A stretch of DNA of 37,769 nt, from the NCBI GenBank assembly GCA_025355005.1, contig JANXLV010000020.1, positions 1 through 37,769 on the forward strand, read 5' to 3'. Made by a program: the position numbers and the translations under genes. The number at the start of each line of letters is the position of its first letter. Position 1 is the first letter of the stretch. This stretch comes from Myxococcales bacterium (lineage in GTDB: Bacteria; Myxococcota_A; Polyangia; Polyangiales; Polyangiaceae). The notes beneath the pieces were generated by a model. The model did no database searches. It was not told where the DNA came from and worked only from the letters and a program-made list of their open reading frames with translations. Positions 1 through 6,532 of this stretch are shown here, one piece after another.

Positions 1-3
1 ATC

Positions 4-258
4 ATGAGCTACGTGCCCGCCGCCGAGTTCGCGATGGGCGACGGGTCGGCGTACCGCGGACCTCTCGGCGCGCACTCGCTCGACGCAGCGGCACCAGGCA
101 GCGTCGCGCTCGGCTTCCTCGCCGGCTTCTTCGGCGGGTGCATCGGCCTCGGCCTCGTGCTCATGCTCGCCAAAGGCCAGGCCACGAAGCGCGGGGCGGG
201 CATCGGCTTCGCCTGCCAGACGGTCGTGGGCATCGGTCTGCGCGCGGCGGCGCACTGA
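4..258 (+). CDS. small glycine-rich membrane protein (possibly 5'-truncated)
   Basis: An 84-aa protein with a hydrophobic C-terminal half built around GFLAGFFGGCIGLGLVLMLA, followed by a basic loop (AKGQATKRGAGIGF) and a second hydrophobic stretch, suggesting two membrane segments. It is clearly paralogous to the protein on the minus strand at 6533-6877, which shares the AGFFGGCIG core and the AKG..TKRGA.IGF loop but has a Pro/Gly/Tyr-rich N-terminus. The frame is still open at base 1, so the ATG at position 4 may be internal and the real N-terminus may lie outside the window. The downstream hemolysin-III gene begins 7 bases after its stop, so they probably share a transcript. No function is known to me; a small inner-membrane protein is the most I can support. 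Confidence 0.6.
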   Translation: MSYVPAAEFAMGDGSAYRGPLGAHSLDAAAPGSVALGFLAGFFGGCIGLGLVLMLAKGQATKRGAGIGFACQTVVGIGLRAAAH

Positions 259-265
259 GGCTCGC

Positions 266-1441
266 ATGCCCCTTCCATCGCAGACCGCCACCAAAGATTC
301 CGTGCCGCCGGGTACGCTCGAGAAGCCGCTCGAGAAGCCGATGCTCCGCGGTGTGTCGCATCAGATCTTCTTCTTCGTCGCGCTGCTCGCAGGCGCGCTG
401 CTCGGTCGCTGGGCGTGGGGCATGTCACCGGCAAAGGGCGTCGCGGCGCTCGTGTTCGGTGGCTCGCTCGCCCTGCTGCTCGGTGTGAGCGCGCTCTACC
501 ATCGCGTGAACTGGGGCGTGGAAGGCCGGAAGCGCATGCGCCGGCTCGATCACGCGGCAATCTTCGTCCTGATCGCTGGCGGCTACACGCCGATCTTCTC
601 GCTCATCCCCGGCAAGGACGGCGCGCAGAGCCACACTGCGCTCATCGTCGTGTGGGCAGTCGCCACGTTCGGTATGACGAAGTCGCTGCTCTGGGCGCAC
701 GCACCCAAGTGGCTGACCGCGGCGCTCTGCGTCGGTCTTGGCTGGGTCGTGATCCCGCAGGTCATGGAGCGCGCGGACATCGTGGGCACGCGCGGCATCG
801 CGCTGCTCGTCGTGAGCGGCGTCATCTACAGCCTCGGGGCGGGTGTCTACGCGCTGAAGCGACCGAACCCGCTACCGAAAATCTTTGGCTACCACGAGGT
901 CTTCCACGCGCTGGTGCTGCTCGCGAGCTGCACGCTCTTCATGCACGTGATGGCGGTCCTCAGCATGGGCCCGGGGCTCAGCGTGGGCTCAGCGTCGGGC
1001 TCAGCGTCGGGCTCAGCGTCCGATAGCGGCCTTGTACTCGGCGAACCCGTCGTAGGCGAGGAGGCGGCCGCAGCTGGCTGTCCCCAGCGAGCCGTGACAT
1101 GCGTCGGTCCCGTTGAACTCGGTGCGGTGCTGGCGGAGCGCGTGCATCACGGAATGGGTCACGTCGTGGCCACCGTCCTTGCAGGACGCGTCGCCGCAGG
1201 GGATCAAGAAGAGGGCGGGGGCGCTCGGGACCTGGACCCGACGGATGTATTTCGGAGCGCTTGCAGATGCTGCGCCAGACCGCTCTTCGACCTCCAGCTT
1301 CAGGGCAACGAGCTCCGGAACCTCGTCAGAGAGCCTGGGAGCGCTATTTTCCCGCTCTCTCCGCTCGGCCGCACGCTGGGCCGCCGCGCTCTGTTTTCCG
1401 AATCGCTGCATGTCGCTTCCTTCTCCTGGGGTAGAGCCTAG
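266..1441 (+). CDS. hemolysin III (PAQR-like) family membrane protein with aberrant C-terminal extension
   Basis: Residues about 28-234 are a complete HlyIII/YqfA-type seven-helix domain. It has the family's putative metal-site motifs: SALYH (Ser75, His79), a DHAAIF stretch with Asp95 and His96, the GGYTP motif, and YHEVFHALVLLASC with His210 and His214, then His227. The family is related to PAQR receptors; its bacterial role is not settled. After residue 234 the normal family protein ends, but this frame continues for about 157 residues. It first crosses a 12-bp tandem repeat (GSAS repeats, 975-1020), then runs antisense through the minus-strand gene at 1013-1411. That tail is low-complexity and looks like a shadow frame, so the original stop has probably been lost. 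The start ATG follows a weak GAGG. Confidence 0.85.
   Translation: MPLPSQTATKDSVPPGTLEKPLEKPMLRGVSHQIFFFVALLAGALLGRWAWGMSPAKGVAALVFGGSLALLLGVSALYHRVNWGVEGRKRMRRLDHAAIFVLIAGGYTPIFSLIPGKDGAQSHTALIVVWAVATFGMTKSLLWAHAPKWLTAALCVGLGWVVIPQVMERADIVGTRGIALLVVSGVIYSLGAGVYALKRPNPLPKIFGYHEVFHALVLLASCTLFMHVMAVLSMGPGLSVGSASGSASGSASDSGLVLGEPVVGEEAAAAGCPQRAVTCVGPVELGAVLAERVHHGMGHVVATVLAGRVAAGDQEEGGGARDLDPTDVFRSACRCCARPLFDLQLQGNELRNLVREPGSAIFPLSPLGRTLGRRALFSESLHVASFSWGRA
975..1020. repeat. 12-bp tandem repeat, about four units, at a convergent gene junction
   Basis: The unit GGCTCAGCGT(C/G)G occurs nearly four times in a row. It reads Gly-Ser-Ala-Ser in the hemolysin-III frame. The stop codon of the opposing minus-strand gene (1013-1015) lies inside the last unit. 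Expansion of the unit keeps frame because 12 is divisible by three. Confidence 0.85.
1013..1411 (-). CDS. conserved-looking hypothetical protein with five cysteines
   Basis: A 132-aa soluble protein if started at the ATG at 1411, which is preceded by a good ribosome site (GGAGAAGGAAG, about 5 bases upstream); a further in-frame start at 1444 would add 11 residues. The N-terminal 45 residues are charged (AAERRERENSAPRLSDE). The C-terminal part has a compact motif with paired cysteines and histidines: PCGDASCKDGGHDVTHSVM, then Cys-His and Cys pairs in TDACHGSLGTASCGRLLAY. The cysteine/histidine layout could bind a metal or form disulfides, but I do not recognise a named family. It is convergent with, and overlapped antisense by, the extended hemolysin-III frame. 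I consider this the genuine gene of the two in the overlap. Confidence 0.6.
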   Translation of the reverse strand: MQRFGKQSAAAQRAAERRERENSAPRLSDEVPELVALKLEVEERSGAASASAPKYIRRVQVPSAPALFLIPCGDASCKDGGHDVTHSVMHALRQHRTEFNGTDACHGSLGTASCGRLLAYDGFAEYKAAIGR

Positions 1442-1464
1442 CAAAAGGCGCCGGGTATCAGTGC

Positions 1465-1492
1465 TTGTGATTGCGAAAAACCCGACTATCCT
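1465..1492 (+). promoter_or_regulatory. candidate sigma70-type promoter upstream of the RRM gene
   Basis: TTGTGA (1465-1470) and TATCCT (1487-1492) are separated by 16 bases in the only A/T-richer part of the gap between the divergent genes at 1411 and 1612. It would give a leader of about 110 bases before the RNA-binding protein. Found by eye only. Confidence 0.3.
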
Positions 1493-1611
1493 GAAGGTGC
1501 AACTCGAAGATCAACCTGCTCGACGACGCCCGCTCGGACCTCTGCTCGGAGAACGAATTTGGGCCATTAATGTCCGCACGTTCCTTCCAAAGCACTGTAC
1601 CGAGGCAGACC

Positions 1612-2046
1612 ATGGGCAACCGTCTTTTCGTGGGCAATCTCCCTTTCAGCATCACGCAGGACACGCTCCGCGCAGCTTTCGCGGAGTTCGGGGACATCGA
1701 GGATCTTCACATCGCGACGGACCGTGAGACCGGTCAGCCACGCGGCTTCGCCTTCATCACCATGGGGTCTGCGCAAGCGGCCGCAACGGCGATGGAGAAG
1801 ATGAACGGAACGGTGCTCGAGGGCCGCCCGCTCCGCGTGAATGAAGCGGAGGAGCGCCCGCGCCGCAGCGGCGGTGGCGGTGTTGGCGGTGGTGGCGGTG
1901 GTGGCGGCTTCGGCGGTGGCGGTGGCGGTGGCGGCGGCGGTGGTGGCCGTGGCGGCGATCGCGGTGGTCGCGGCGGCGGCGGCGGCGGCCGTGGTGGTGG
2001 CGGCGATCGCGGCGATCGCGGAGGTGGCGGCGGCGGTCGCTGGTAA
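1612..2046 (+). CDS. RRM-domain RNA-binding protein with glycine/arginine-rich tail
   Basis: A 144-aa protein with one RNA recognition motif (residues about 3-80). RNP2 is LFVGNL near the start and RNP1 is RGFAFITM, with the aromatic positions for RNA stacking intact. The domain ends with the usual RPLRVNEAEERP strand. The remaining ~55 residues are nearly all Gly with interspersed Arg and Asp (GGRGGDRGGRGG), like RGG tails of eukaryotic and cyanobacterial glycine-rich RNA-binding proteins. Related bacterial proteins, including Myxococcus Rbp proteins, are often cold-responsive; that role here is inference. I chose the ATG at 1612 because MGNRLFVGNL is the normal beginning of the fold; the earlier start at 1570 adds an unconserved leader. 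A strong terminator follows. Confidence 0.92.
   Translation: MGNRLFVGNLPFSITQDTLRAAFAEFGDIEDLHIATDRETGQPRGFAFITMGSAQAAATAMEKMNGTVLEGRPLRVNEAEERPRRSGGGGVGGGGGGGGFGGGGGGGGGGGGRGGDRGGRGGGGGGRGGGGDRGDRGGGGGGRW
1868..2043 (+). repeat. GGC/GGT-rich low-complexity tract encoding poly-Gly
   Basis: Imperfect GGCGGT repeats encode the glycine tail of the RRM protein. Such tracts vary in length by slippage without breaking the frame when changed by multiples of three. Confidence 0.8.
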
Positions 2047-2067
2047 CGTCTCTCGCGCAGGGGACGA

Positions 2068-2106
2068 AGGCCTGTCTCCGAAAGGAGTCGGGCCTCTCGT
2101 TTTTTT
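2068..2106 (+). terminator. Rho-independent terminator after the RRM gene
   Basis: AGGCCTGtCTCC, loop GAAA, GGAGtCGGGCCT form an 11-pair stem with one central mismatch and a GNRA tetraloop, followed four bases later by a run of seven T (2100-2106). It ends the RRM transcript 22 bases before the start codon of kinase 1. Confidence 0.85.
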
Positions 2107-2128
2107 GTGACAAACTTCTCGTCATCCG

Positions 2129-3562
2129 ATGGGGCTCACGCTGCACGAGAACGGTCTCCTGGGAGATCGCTTCAGGCTCCAGAAGCTGCTCGGTGAGGGC
2201 GGCATGGGCACGGTGTGGCTCGCGGTGGACCTGCGCGCGGACAGACGCGTCGCGCTGAAATTCCTCCGCGGCACGGCGCACGCGGAGGCCATGAAGCGCT
2301 TCTACCGCGAGGCCCGCGTGGCGATGGCGGTGCAGCATCCGAACGTGGTGCGCGTGCACGAGGTTTGCGCGGGCCCCGACGGCGCGCCGCTGATGGTCAT
2401 GGACTATCTGGAAGGCGAGTCGCTCGGCGATCGCCTGCAGCGCGAGCGCAAGCTCCCACTATCCCAGGTGGCACCGATGCTGTTGCAGGTCGTTGCCGCG
2501 ATAGGCAGCGCGCACGCAAAGGGCATCGTCCATCGTGACATCAAGCCCGACAACATCTACCTCTTGCGCGACGGCGGACGCGACAACGTACGGGTGCTGG
2601 ACTTCGGAATCGCCAAGCTGACGGCGACGTCGGGCGACGCGATGGCGACCGCGGGGCTGACATCCACGGGCGCGGTGCTCGGTACGCCGTACTACATGAG
2701 CCCGGAGCAGGTCTTCGCCGACAAGACGATCGACCATCGCGCGGATGTCTGGTCCATCGGCATCATGACGTACGAGCTGCTGACGGGGAAGAAGCCGATC
2801 GTCGGAGACAGCATCGGCGCGCTGCTTCGTGCGATCACGGACGGCAAGATCGTCCCGCTCGAGCACGTGGAGCCGGCGCTGCCAGCGGCCCTCTGCGCGC
2901 TCGTAGGTCGCATGCTCCAGAGCGACCGCGACAAGCGACCGTCGGACCTGCGAGAGGTCTACGAGGTGCTGGTGCAAAACGACCCGTCGCGACCAAAGCT
3001 GATCCCGTTCGGCGAGGCGACGGTGGACGCGAACCTCGCGCTCGACGACACGATACCTGGCGAGGTGCTGACGCTCAGCTCCACGAAAGATGGCGTCGCA
3101 AGAGCGACCGACCCGTCCACGCCACGACCGAAGAGTAACAATGCGATGATCCTCATCATCGGCGCGCTGGTGGCGGGCATCACGGTCGCAACCGGAGCGA
3201 TAGTAGCGTTCAAGGGCGAAGCGCCCAGCAAGATGCCAGAGACACCGACAGTGCTACCGTCGACCTCGACCTCGACCTCACCCTCGACCTCGACCTCGAC
3301 CTCGACCTCGACCTCGACCTCACCCTCGACCTCGACCTCACCCTCGACCTCGACCTCGACCTCGACCTCGACCTCGACCTCGACCTCGACCTCGACCTCA
3401 CCCGCGAGCTCGACCTCCACCTCACAACGTCCGAAGCCGTCGAAGCCCACGCCCTCCTCCTCGACTCCCTCCTCGACTCCCTCCCCCACCCCCGTTCCCT
3501 CCACGCGTCCGACCGTCGTGCCCACCGGCCCCGGGGTCGTCAACACGAACCCTTACCAATGA
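2129..3562 (+). CDS. Hanks-type Ser/Thr protein kinase 1, membrane-anchored, Thr-Ser stalk
   Basis: A 477-aa protein. The kinase domain covers residues about 15-280: glycine loop GEGGMGTV (22-29), ATP-binding Lys44, catalytic HRDIKPDN with Asp137, DFG at 158-160, and the MSPEQ activation-segment end. All catalytic residues are present. Residues 339-361 form one transmembrane helix (AMILIIGALVAGITVATGAI). The outer part is a Thr/Ser/Pro stalk encoded by a nearly pure CTCGAC hexamer tract, then a Pro/Thr/Ser-rich tail without a recognisable sensor domain. Cytoplasmic kinase with an extracytoplasmic stalk is the PknB-like topology, but PASTA repeats are absent. The gene is separated from the RRM gene by a terminator and has no evident Shine-Dalgarno. 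It converges with the next gene with three bases between stops. Confidence 0.95.
   Translation: MGLTLHENGLLGDRFRLQKLLGEGGMGTVWLAVDLRADRRVALKFLRGTAHAEAMKRFYREARVAMAVQHPNVVRVHEVCAGPDGAPLMVMDYLEGESLGDRLQRERKLPLSQVAPMLLQVVAAIGSAHAKGIVHRDIKPDNIYLLRDGGRDNVRVLDFGIAKLTATSGDAMATAGLTSTGAVLGTPYYMSPEQVFADKTIDHRADVWSIGIMTYELLTGKKPIVGDSIGALLRAITDGKIVPLEHVEPALPAALCALVGRMLQSDRDKRPSDLREVYEVLVQNDPSRPKLIPFGEATVDANLALDDTIPGEVLTLSSTKDGVARATDPSTPRPKSNNAMILIIGALVAGITVATGAIVAFKGEAPSKMPETPTVLPSTSTSTSPSTSTSTSTSTSTSPSTSTSPSTSTSTSTSTSTSTSTSTSPASSTSTSQRPKPSKPTPSSSTPSSTPSPTPVPSTRPTVVPTGPGVVNTNPYQ
3260..3400. repeat. CTCGAC hexamer tract 1 (Thr-Ser stalk of kinase 1)
   Basis: Over about 140 bases the sequence is almost pure CTCGAC, interrupted by CTCACC units that change Thr to Pro. 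Every Ser is TCG or TCA and every Thr is ACC, so identity holds at DNA level and not only at protein level, which points to replication slippage. The same unit recurs at 8281-8440 and 37238-37311. Confidence 0.95.
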
Positions 3563-3565
3563 GCA

Positions 3566-4039
3566 TCAGTAGGAGTGGCGGGCGATCCCCACGAAGAAGA
3601 GCGCGTCGAACACGACCAGGGCCGCCGTGCACACCGTGATGCGCGGCTTCGTCGGCTCGCCGAGCAGGACGCCGAGCAGCGCGAACGACCACACGATGTG
3701 CAGCGCCGTCACCTCCGAGCTACCGCCGATCGACGACGCGATCAGCGTCGCGAACGCGAGCACCATCACGTAGCGAATGGCGAACGTGCGGATCGCCTCC
3801 TTGCGCGCCGCCCGGGTGGTGAGAATCGCCACAGCGAAGCCGACCTCGACCAGGTTCGCGAACACTCCGAGCGCGAATCGCTGAACGGGGAACCTCAGGG
3901 CGCAGATCAAAAGCCCTCCACCGCCCAGGAGACCCTGTGCCAGCAGGATCGCCGCTGGCACGGTTCGCCCAGGCAGCTGGGGCTCGCTCGGCACGCTCGG
4001 CACCGCGGAATTGCGCTCTTTTTCGCCGTCGGACGCCAC
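3566..4039 (-). CDS. four-helix integral membrane protein, unknown function
   Basis: A 157-aa protein with a hydrophilic 25-residue N-terminus and about four hydrophobic helices: AAILLAQGLLGGGGLLICAL, FANLVEVGFAVAILTT, YVMVLAFATLIASSIGG and the C-terminal pair ALHIVWSFALLGVLLG / TVCTAALVVFDALFFVGIA. The loops are basic on alternating sides (TRAARKEAIRTFAIR). I do not recognise the family. It lies on the minus strand, tail to tail with kinase 1, and is divergent from the mini-lipoprotein at 4205. No catalytic motif is visible. Confidence 0.75.
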   Translation of the reverse strand: MASDGEKERNSAVPSVPSEPQLPGRTVPAAILLAQGLLGGGGLLICALRFPVQRFALGVFANLVEVGFAVAILTTRAARKEAIRTFAIRYVMVLAFATLIASSIGGSSEVTALHIVWSFALLGVLLGEPTKPRITVCTAALVVFDALFFVGIARHSY

Positions 4040-4156
4040 GGGTCAAGCCGTACCACCGAAACGCGGGCACCGCCAAATCGCCCCACTAAACCGACGGAGA
4101 CGTGTCGCTTACTCGCGATACCGGGCGACTTCGAGTATGACGCACGAGTCCATTGC

Positions 4157-4166
4157 CCCCTAGGGG
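4157..4166. promoter_or_regulatory. CCCCTAGGGG palindrome in a divergent intergenic region
   Basis: A perfect 10-bp palindrome with a central CTAG lies in the 165-bp gap between the divergent genes starting at 4039 (minus) and 4205 (plus), 38 bases before the lipoprotein start. It could be an operator; there is no second copy nearby to support this. Confidence 0.2.
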
Positions 4167-4204
4167 CGGGGCAGTTCATTCCTTTTCAACTCAAGGACAT
4201 TACC

Positions 4205-4426
4205 ATGAAGAAGGTTGCTTTCGTGTTCCTGGCGCTCAGCGTCCTCGTCGGTGCAGTCATCGCGTGCGGCGACGCCCCCAAGCCGGCCGTCAACGCCGGC
4301 GACGTCACCAACTCCGCGTCCAGCGCGGCGAACGGCGCGAGCAGCGGCGCCAACCAGGCGGCCGGTGCGGCCAACTCGGCTGGCAACACGGCCACCAGCA
4401 CGGCTTCCTCGGCGACGAAGAAGTAA
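4205..4426 (+). CDS. mini-lipoprotein with heptad-spaced alanines
   Basis: A 73-aa protein. Residues 1-21 are a lipoprotein signal peptide ending in a lipobox (VIAC, Cys21), so the mature protein would be a 53-residue lipoprotein. After a short Pro-containing linker, residues 36-73 are almost only Ala, Ser, Asn, Gly and Thr, and end in Lys-Lys. Alanines at 38, 42, 45, 49, 52, 56, 59, 63, 67 and 70 follow 3/4 spacing, as in an alanine zipper. Length, lipid anchor, Ala-heptad pattern and terminal lysine recall Braun's lipoprotein (Lpp), though sequence similarity is not evident and the Gly/Asn content disfavours a very stable helix. The start has a good ribosome site (AAGGA, 7 bases upstream), and a terminator follows. 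Confidence 0.8.
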   Translation: MKKVAFVFLALSVLVGAVIACGDAPKPAVNAGDVTNSASSAANGASSGANQAAGAANSAGNTATSTASSATKK

Positions 4427-4444
4427 GCCCTCCCAGAGGCTCGC

Positions 4445-4482
4445 GAAGATCGCTCGAGTCTCGGGCGGTCTTCGTTCATTTT
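4445..4482 (+). terminator. probable Rho-independent terminator after the mini-lipoprotein
   Basis: GAAGATCGCTCG and CGGGCGGTCTTC pair over 12 positions, including G-T wobbles, around a five-base loop, followed by GTTCATTTT. It separates the lipoprotein from the response regulator gene, suggesting the lipoprotein is transcribed alone and abundantly. Confidence 0.6.
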
Positions 4483-4555
4483 GTCCTCAAGCTGCCGCAG
4501 GCCGTGCCGTTCGGGGAGGTGACGCGCACTCACGCGCAGGTGCCGGAGTCCAAAC

Positions 4556-4936
4556 GTGAAAACCACCGTCCTCGTCGTTGACGACTCGATCCTGATTCGT
4601 CGCCACCTGCGCATCACGCTCGAGGCCGCTGGGTTCAGCGTGATCGAGGCCGTGACCGGTCGGGACGCGATGGGCAAGCTCGAGGGCTCCGATGTCGCGC
4701 TTGCCATCTGTGACATCAACATGCCGGACGTGAGCGGGCTGTCGTTCCTGGAGTCGCTCCGAAAGGTCGAGCTGTGGAAGGCGTTGCCGGTGATCTTCCT
4801 CACGGCGGAGGCAGACCCCACGCTCATTGCAGAGGCGAAGCGACTTGCGGCCTCCGCATGGCTGGTGAAGCCGTTCGAGCCGAAGCGGCTGGTCGATGCC
4901 GCGCGTCGTCTGACGGGCACGCCGGCGCAGACGTAA
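4556..4936 (+). CDS. stand-alone CheY-like receiver protein
   Basis: A 126-aa single receiver domain with no output domain. The acidic pair is Asp9-Asp10 (VVDDS), the phospho-acceptor is Asp53 (CDINMPD), the switch Thr83 (FLTAE) and Lys105 (LVKPF), so it should be phosphorylated. The start is GTG at 4556 with GGAG eight bases upstream. It lies 46 bases before nudC and after a terminator, with no cognate histidine kinase next to it; the nearest kinase in the window is at 12-14 kb and already has its own regulator. It probably acts by protein-protein contact as a phosphorelay or motility/polarity element; its partner cannot be told from sequence. Confidence 0.93.
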   Translation: MKTTVLVVDDSILIRRHLRITLEAAGFSVIEAVTGRDAMGKLEGSDVALAICDINMPDVSGLSFLESLRKVELWKALPVIFLTAEADPTLIAEAKRLAASAWLVKPFEPKRLVDAARRLTGTPAQT

Positions 4937-4982
4937 CCACGAAAGCGTTCCAGTACGGCCCTCGGGTACTACACTTGCTGCC

Positions 4983-5837
4983 GTGCACTTTCTACCTCTC
5001 GCAGAACCGCGGCGCCCCATCAGTGACCCGCTCTACCTGGTCGTCGCCCGCTCGGACATCCTCTGGAAGAGGAGCGCCACGGGGCTCGCCCTCGTCGATG
5101 GCAAGGATCTCGACGCGCTCGCCATCTCCCACGCGGACCCGCTCTTCATGGGTGAGCTGGATGGCCGCGCGCTGTGCACCGTCACGTGGGACGACGCGCC
5201 TGTCGGCGACGACAGGAAGAAGCTCGCAGACCCCTTCCGGCTTCGCAGCCTGCGCTCGCTCTTCGGTGAGCTCGACGCCGCGATGTTCGACCCCGCCGGG
5301 CGCGCGATGCACTTCGCGGACTGGAGCACGCAGTCCCGCTTCTGCGGCGCGTGCGCGACGAAGACCGTCCGCGCGGAGAAGGAGCGCGCCATGACCTGCC
5401 CCGCCTGCAAACGCGTGTACTATCCCCGTATATCTCCCGCAGTGATCGTGCTCGTCACGCGCGGCGAAACGGCGCTGCTGGCGCGCGGCTCACGCTTTCC
5501 CCTGCCCTTCTTCAGCACGCTCGCCGGCTTCTCGGAGGTGGGCGAGTCGCTGGAGGAGACGCTCGTGCGCGAGGTGCGTGAAGAGGTAGGGATCGAAGTC
5601 GACAACGTGCGCTACTTCGGCAGCCAGCCGTGGCCGTTTCCCAACTCGCTCATGATCGGCTTCTTCGCTGACTACCAATCGGGGGAAATATCGCCCGATC
5701 CGGAGGAGATCGCGGAGGCCGCCTGGTTCTCCCGCGAAGAGCTGCCGATGGTCCCGCCGCCCGTGAGCATCGCGCGCAGGCTCATCGATGCATGGGTCGC
5801 GGGCAGCCATCGCGGAGGATCATCGACGCCTACGTGA
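4983..5837 (+). CDS. nudC: NADH pyrophosphatase / NAD-RNA decapping Nudix hydrolase
   Basis: A 284-aa NudC-type protein. The order is the NudC N-terminal domain, a four-cysteine zinc ribbon (Cys121, Cys124, Cys139, Cys142), the Nudix box at residues 182-204 with all consensus glycine, glutamate and REVREE positions, and the diagnostic SQPWPFPNS motif at 214-222 that defines NudC/Npy1 enzymes. The family cleaves NAD(H) to NMN(H) and AMP and removes NAD caps from RNA 5' ends. The start is GTG at 4983, which gives the usual N-terminus; length fits the family (about 260-310 aa). It lies 46 bases downstream of the receiver gene, perhaps co-transcribed, and converges with the spermidine-synthase-like gene with a 24-base gap. 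Confidence 0.95.
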   Translation: MHFLPLAEPRRPISDPLYLVVARSDILWKRSATGLALVDGKDLDALAISHADPLFMGELDGRALCTVTWDDAPVGDDRKKLADPFRLRSLRSLFGELDAAMFDPAGRAMHFADWSTQSRFCGACATKTVRAEKERAMTCPACKRVYYPRISPAVIVLVTRGETALLARGSRFPLPFFSTLAGFSEVGESLEETLVREVREEVGIEVDNVRYFGSQPWPFPNSLMIGFFADYQSGEISPDPEEIAEAAWFSREELPMVPPPVSIARRLIDAWVAGSHRGGSSTPT

Positions 5838-5861
5838 CGACTCTAAGGGACGAGCGGGCCA

Positions 5862-6443
5862 TCACGGCGTGCGCCCGGGACGCGTCCCCACGTATGCACG
5901 AGCGCGCACCTTTCCGCGCTCCTTCAGCGGGATGACGGTGGCGGTGAGCTGCGCGCGGCCGAGGTGCCCGAGAAAGACGTCCGCGGGGTAACCGCTCCAC
6001 ACGCAGTACGCGCCGCCCTTCGCAAGTGCGCGGCGTGCCTTCGCGAGGCCAGCCTGCGAGTAGAGGAACTGGTTCTCCGGGAAGGAGCCCCAGTCCGGCC
6101 CGTTGTCCACGTCGAGCAAGATCGCGGAGAGATCGCGCTCGCGATCGATCACCTGAGTGACGTCTTCGTTGACGAGCGTGACGCGAGGATCGTCGAGCGC
6201 GCCCTCGCACAGGTGCGCGAGGTCACCGCGCACGAGAGACACGACCGTCGCGAGCTTCTCAGCAACGATGATCTCGGCTCTTTTTCCCACTGAATCGAGC
6301 ACGCCGCGCAGCGTGGACCCAAAGCCCAGACCGCCGATGAGCACACGCGTCGGCTGCGGCAGCGCGAGCCCGCGCACGATGCAACCGAACGCGTACTCCG
6401 TCCCGAGCGCCTTGCTCGTGAGGATGGGCACGCGCCCGATCAT
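5862..6443 (-). CDS. spermidine-synthase-like SAM/dcSAM-binding protein, N-terminus uncertain
   Basis: A 193-aa protein from the first ATG. It has the Rossmann glycine loop of the spermidine synthase/methyltransferase fold (VLIGGLGFGSTLRGVLD), an acidic strand end (IIVAEKLATVV), the region before motif II (VTLVNEDVTQVI) and LLDVDNGPDW, where polyamine synthases have their acid loop. It may be an aminopropyltransferase or a related methyltransferase. Family members begin with a beta-hairpin domain. In this frame the codons upstream of the ATG continue that domain (RLVLTERGAHVELMIGR), reaching CTG at 6536, which overlaps the stop of the upstream gene. I see no in-frame ATG, GTG or TTG there, so the true start may be non-canonical or affected by an indel. 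It lies downstream of the small membrane protein gene. Confidence 0.8.
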   Translation of the reverse strand: MIGRVPILTSKALGTEYAFGCIVRGLALPQPTRVLIGGLGFGSTLRGVLDSVGKRAEIIVAEKLATVVSLVRGDLAHLCEGALDDPRVTLVNEDVTQVIDRERDLSAILLDVDNGPDWGSFPENQFLYSQAGLAKARRALAKGGAYCVWSGYPADVFLGHLGRAQLTATVIPLKERGKVRARAYVGTRPGRTP

Positions 6444-6478
6444 GAGCTCGACGTGGGCGCCACGCTCCGTGAGAACGA

Positions 6479-6519
6479 GACGCTGCCCCGCCTCGTGAAA
6501 TACCTTCGTGCGGGGCGTC
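6479..6519 (-). other. GC-rich dyad in the junction before the spermidine-synthase-like gene
   Basis: GCCCCGC (6485-6491) pairs with GCGGGGC (6510-6516), flanked by GAC/GTC. There is no T run on the minus strand, so it is not a simple terminator. It could be an RNA hairpin affecting translation of the downstream gene. Confidence 0.35.
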
Positions 6520-6532
6520 TTCGTTCGGGCGG

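Noticed and set aside
9..560. Long minus-strand open frame opposite the first two genes
   Set aside because: Arg/Ala/Pro-rich translation without domains; it is the antisense shadow of well-supported membrane-protein genes in a high-G+C genome.
1113..1727. 204-codon plus-strand frame across the promoter of the RRM gene
   Set aside because: It overlaps the minus-strand gene at 1013-1411, the intergenic region and the RRM start, with no coding character of its own.
3260..3400. CRISPR array or satellite suggested by dense repeats
   Set aside because: The unit is only six bases with no spacers and it lies inside a coding frame.
2959..3546. Minus-strand frame with long Glu-Val repeats opposite the kinase-1 stalk
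   Set aside because: It is the reverse reading of the hexamer tract; no start signal and no sequence outside the repeat looks like a protein.
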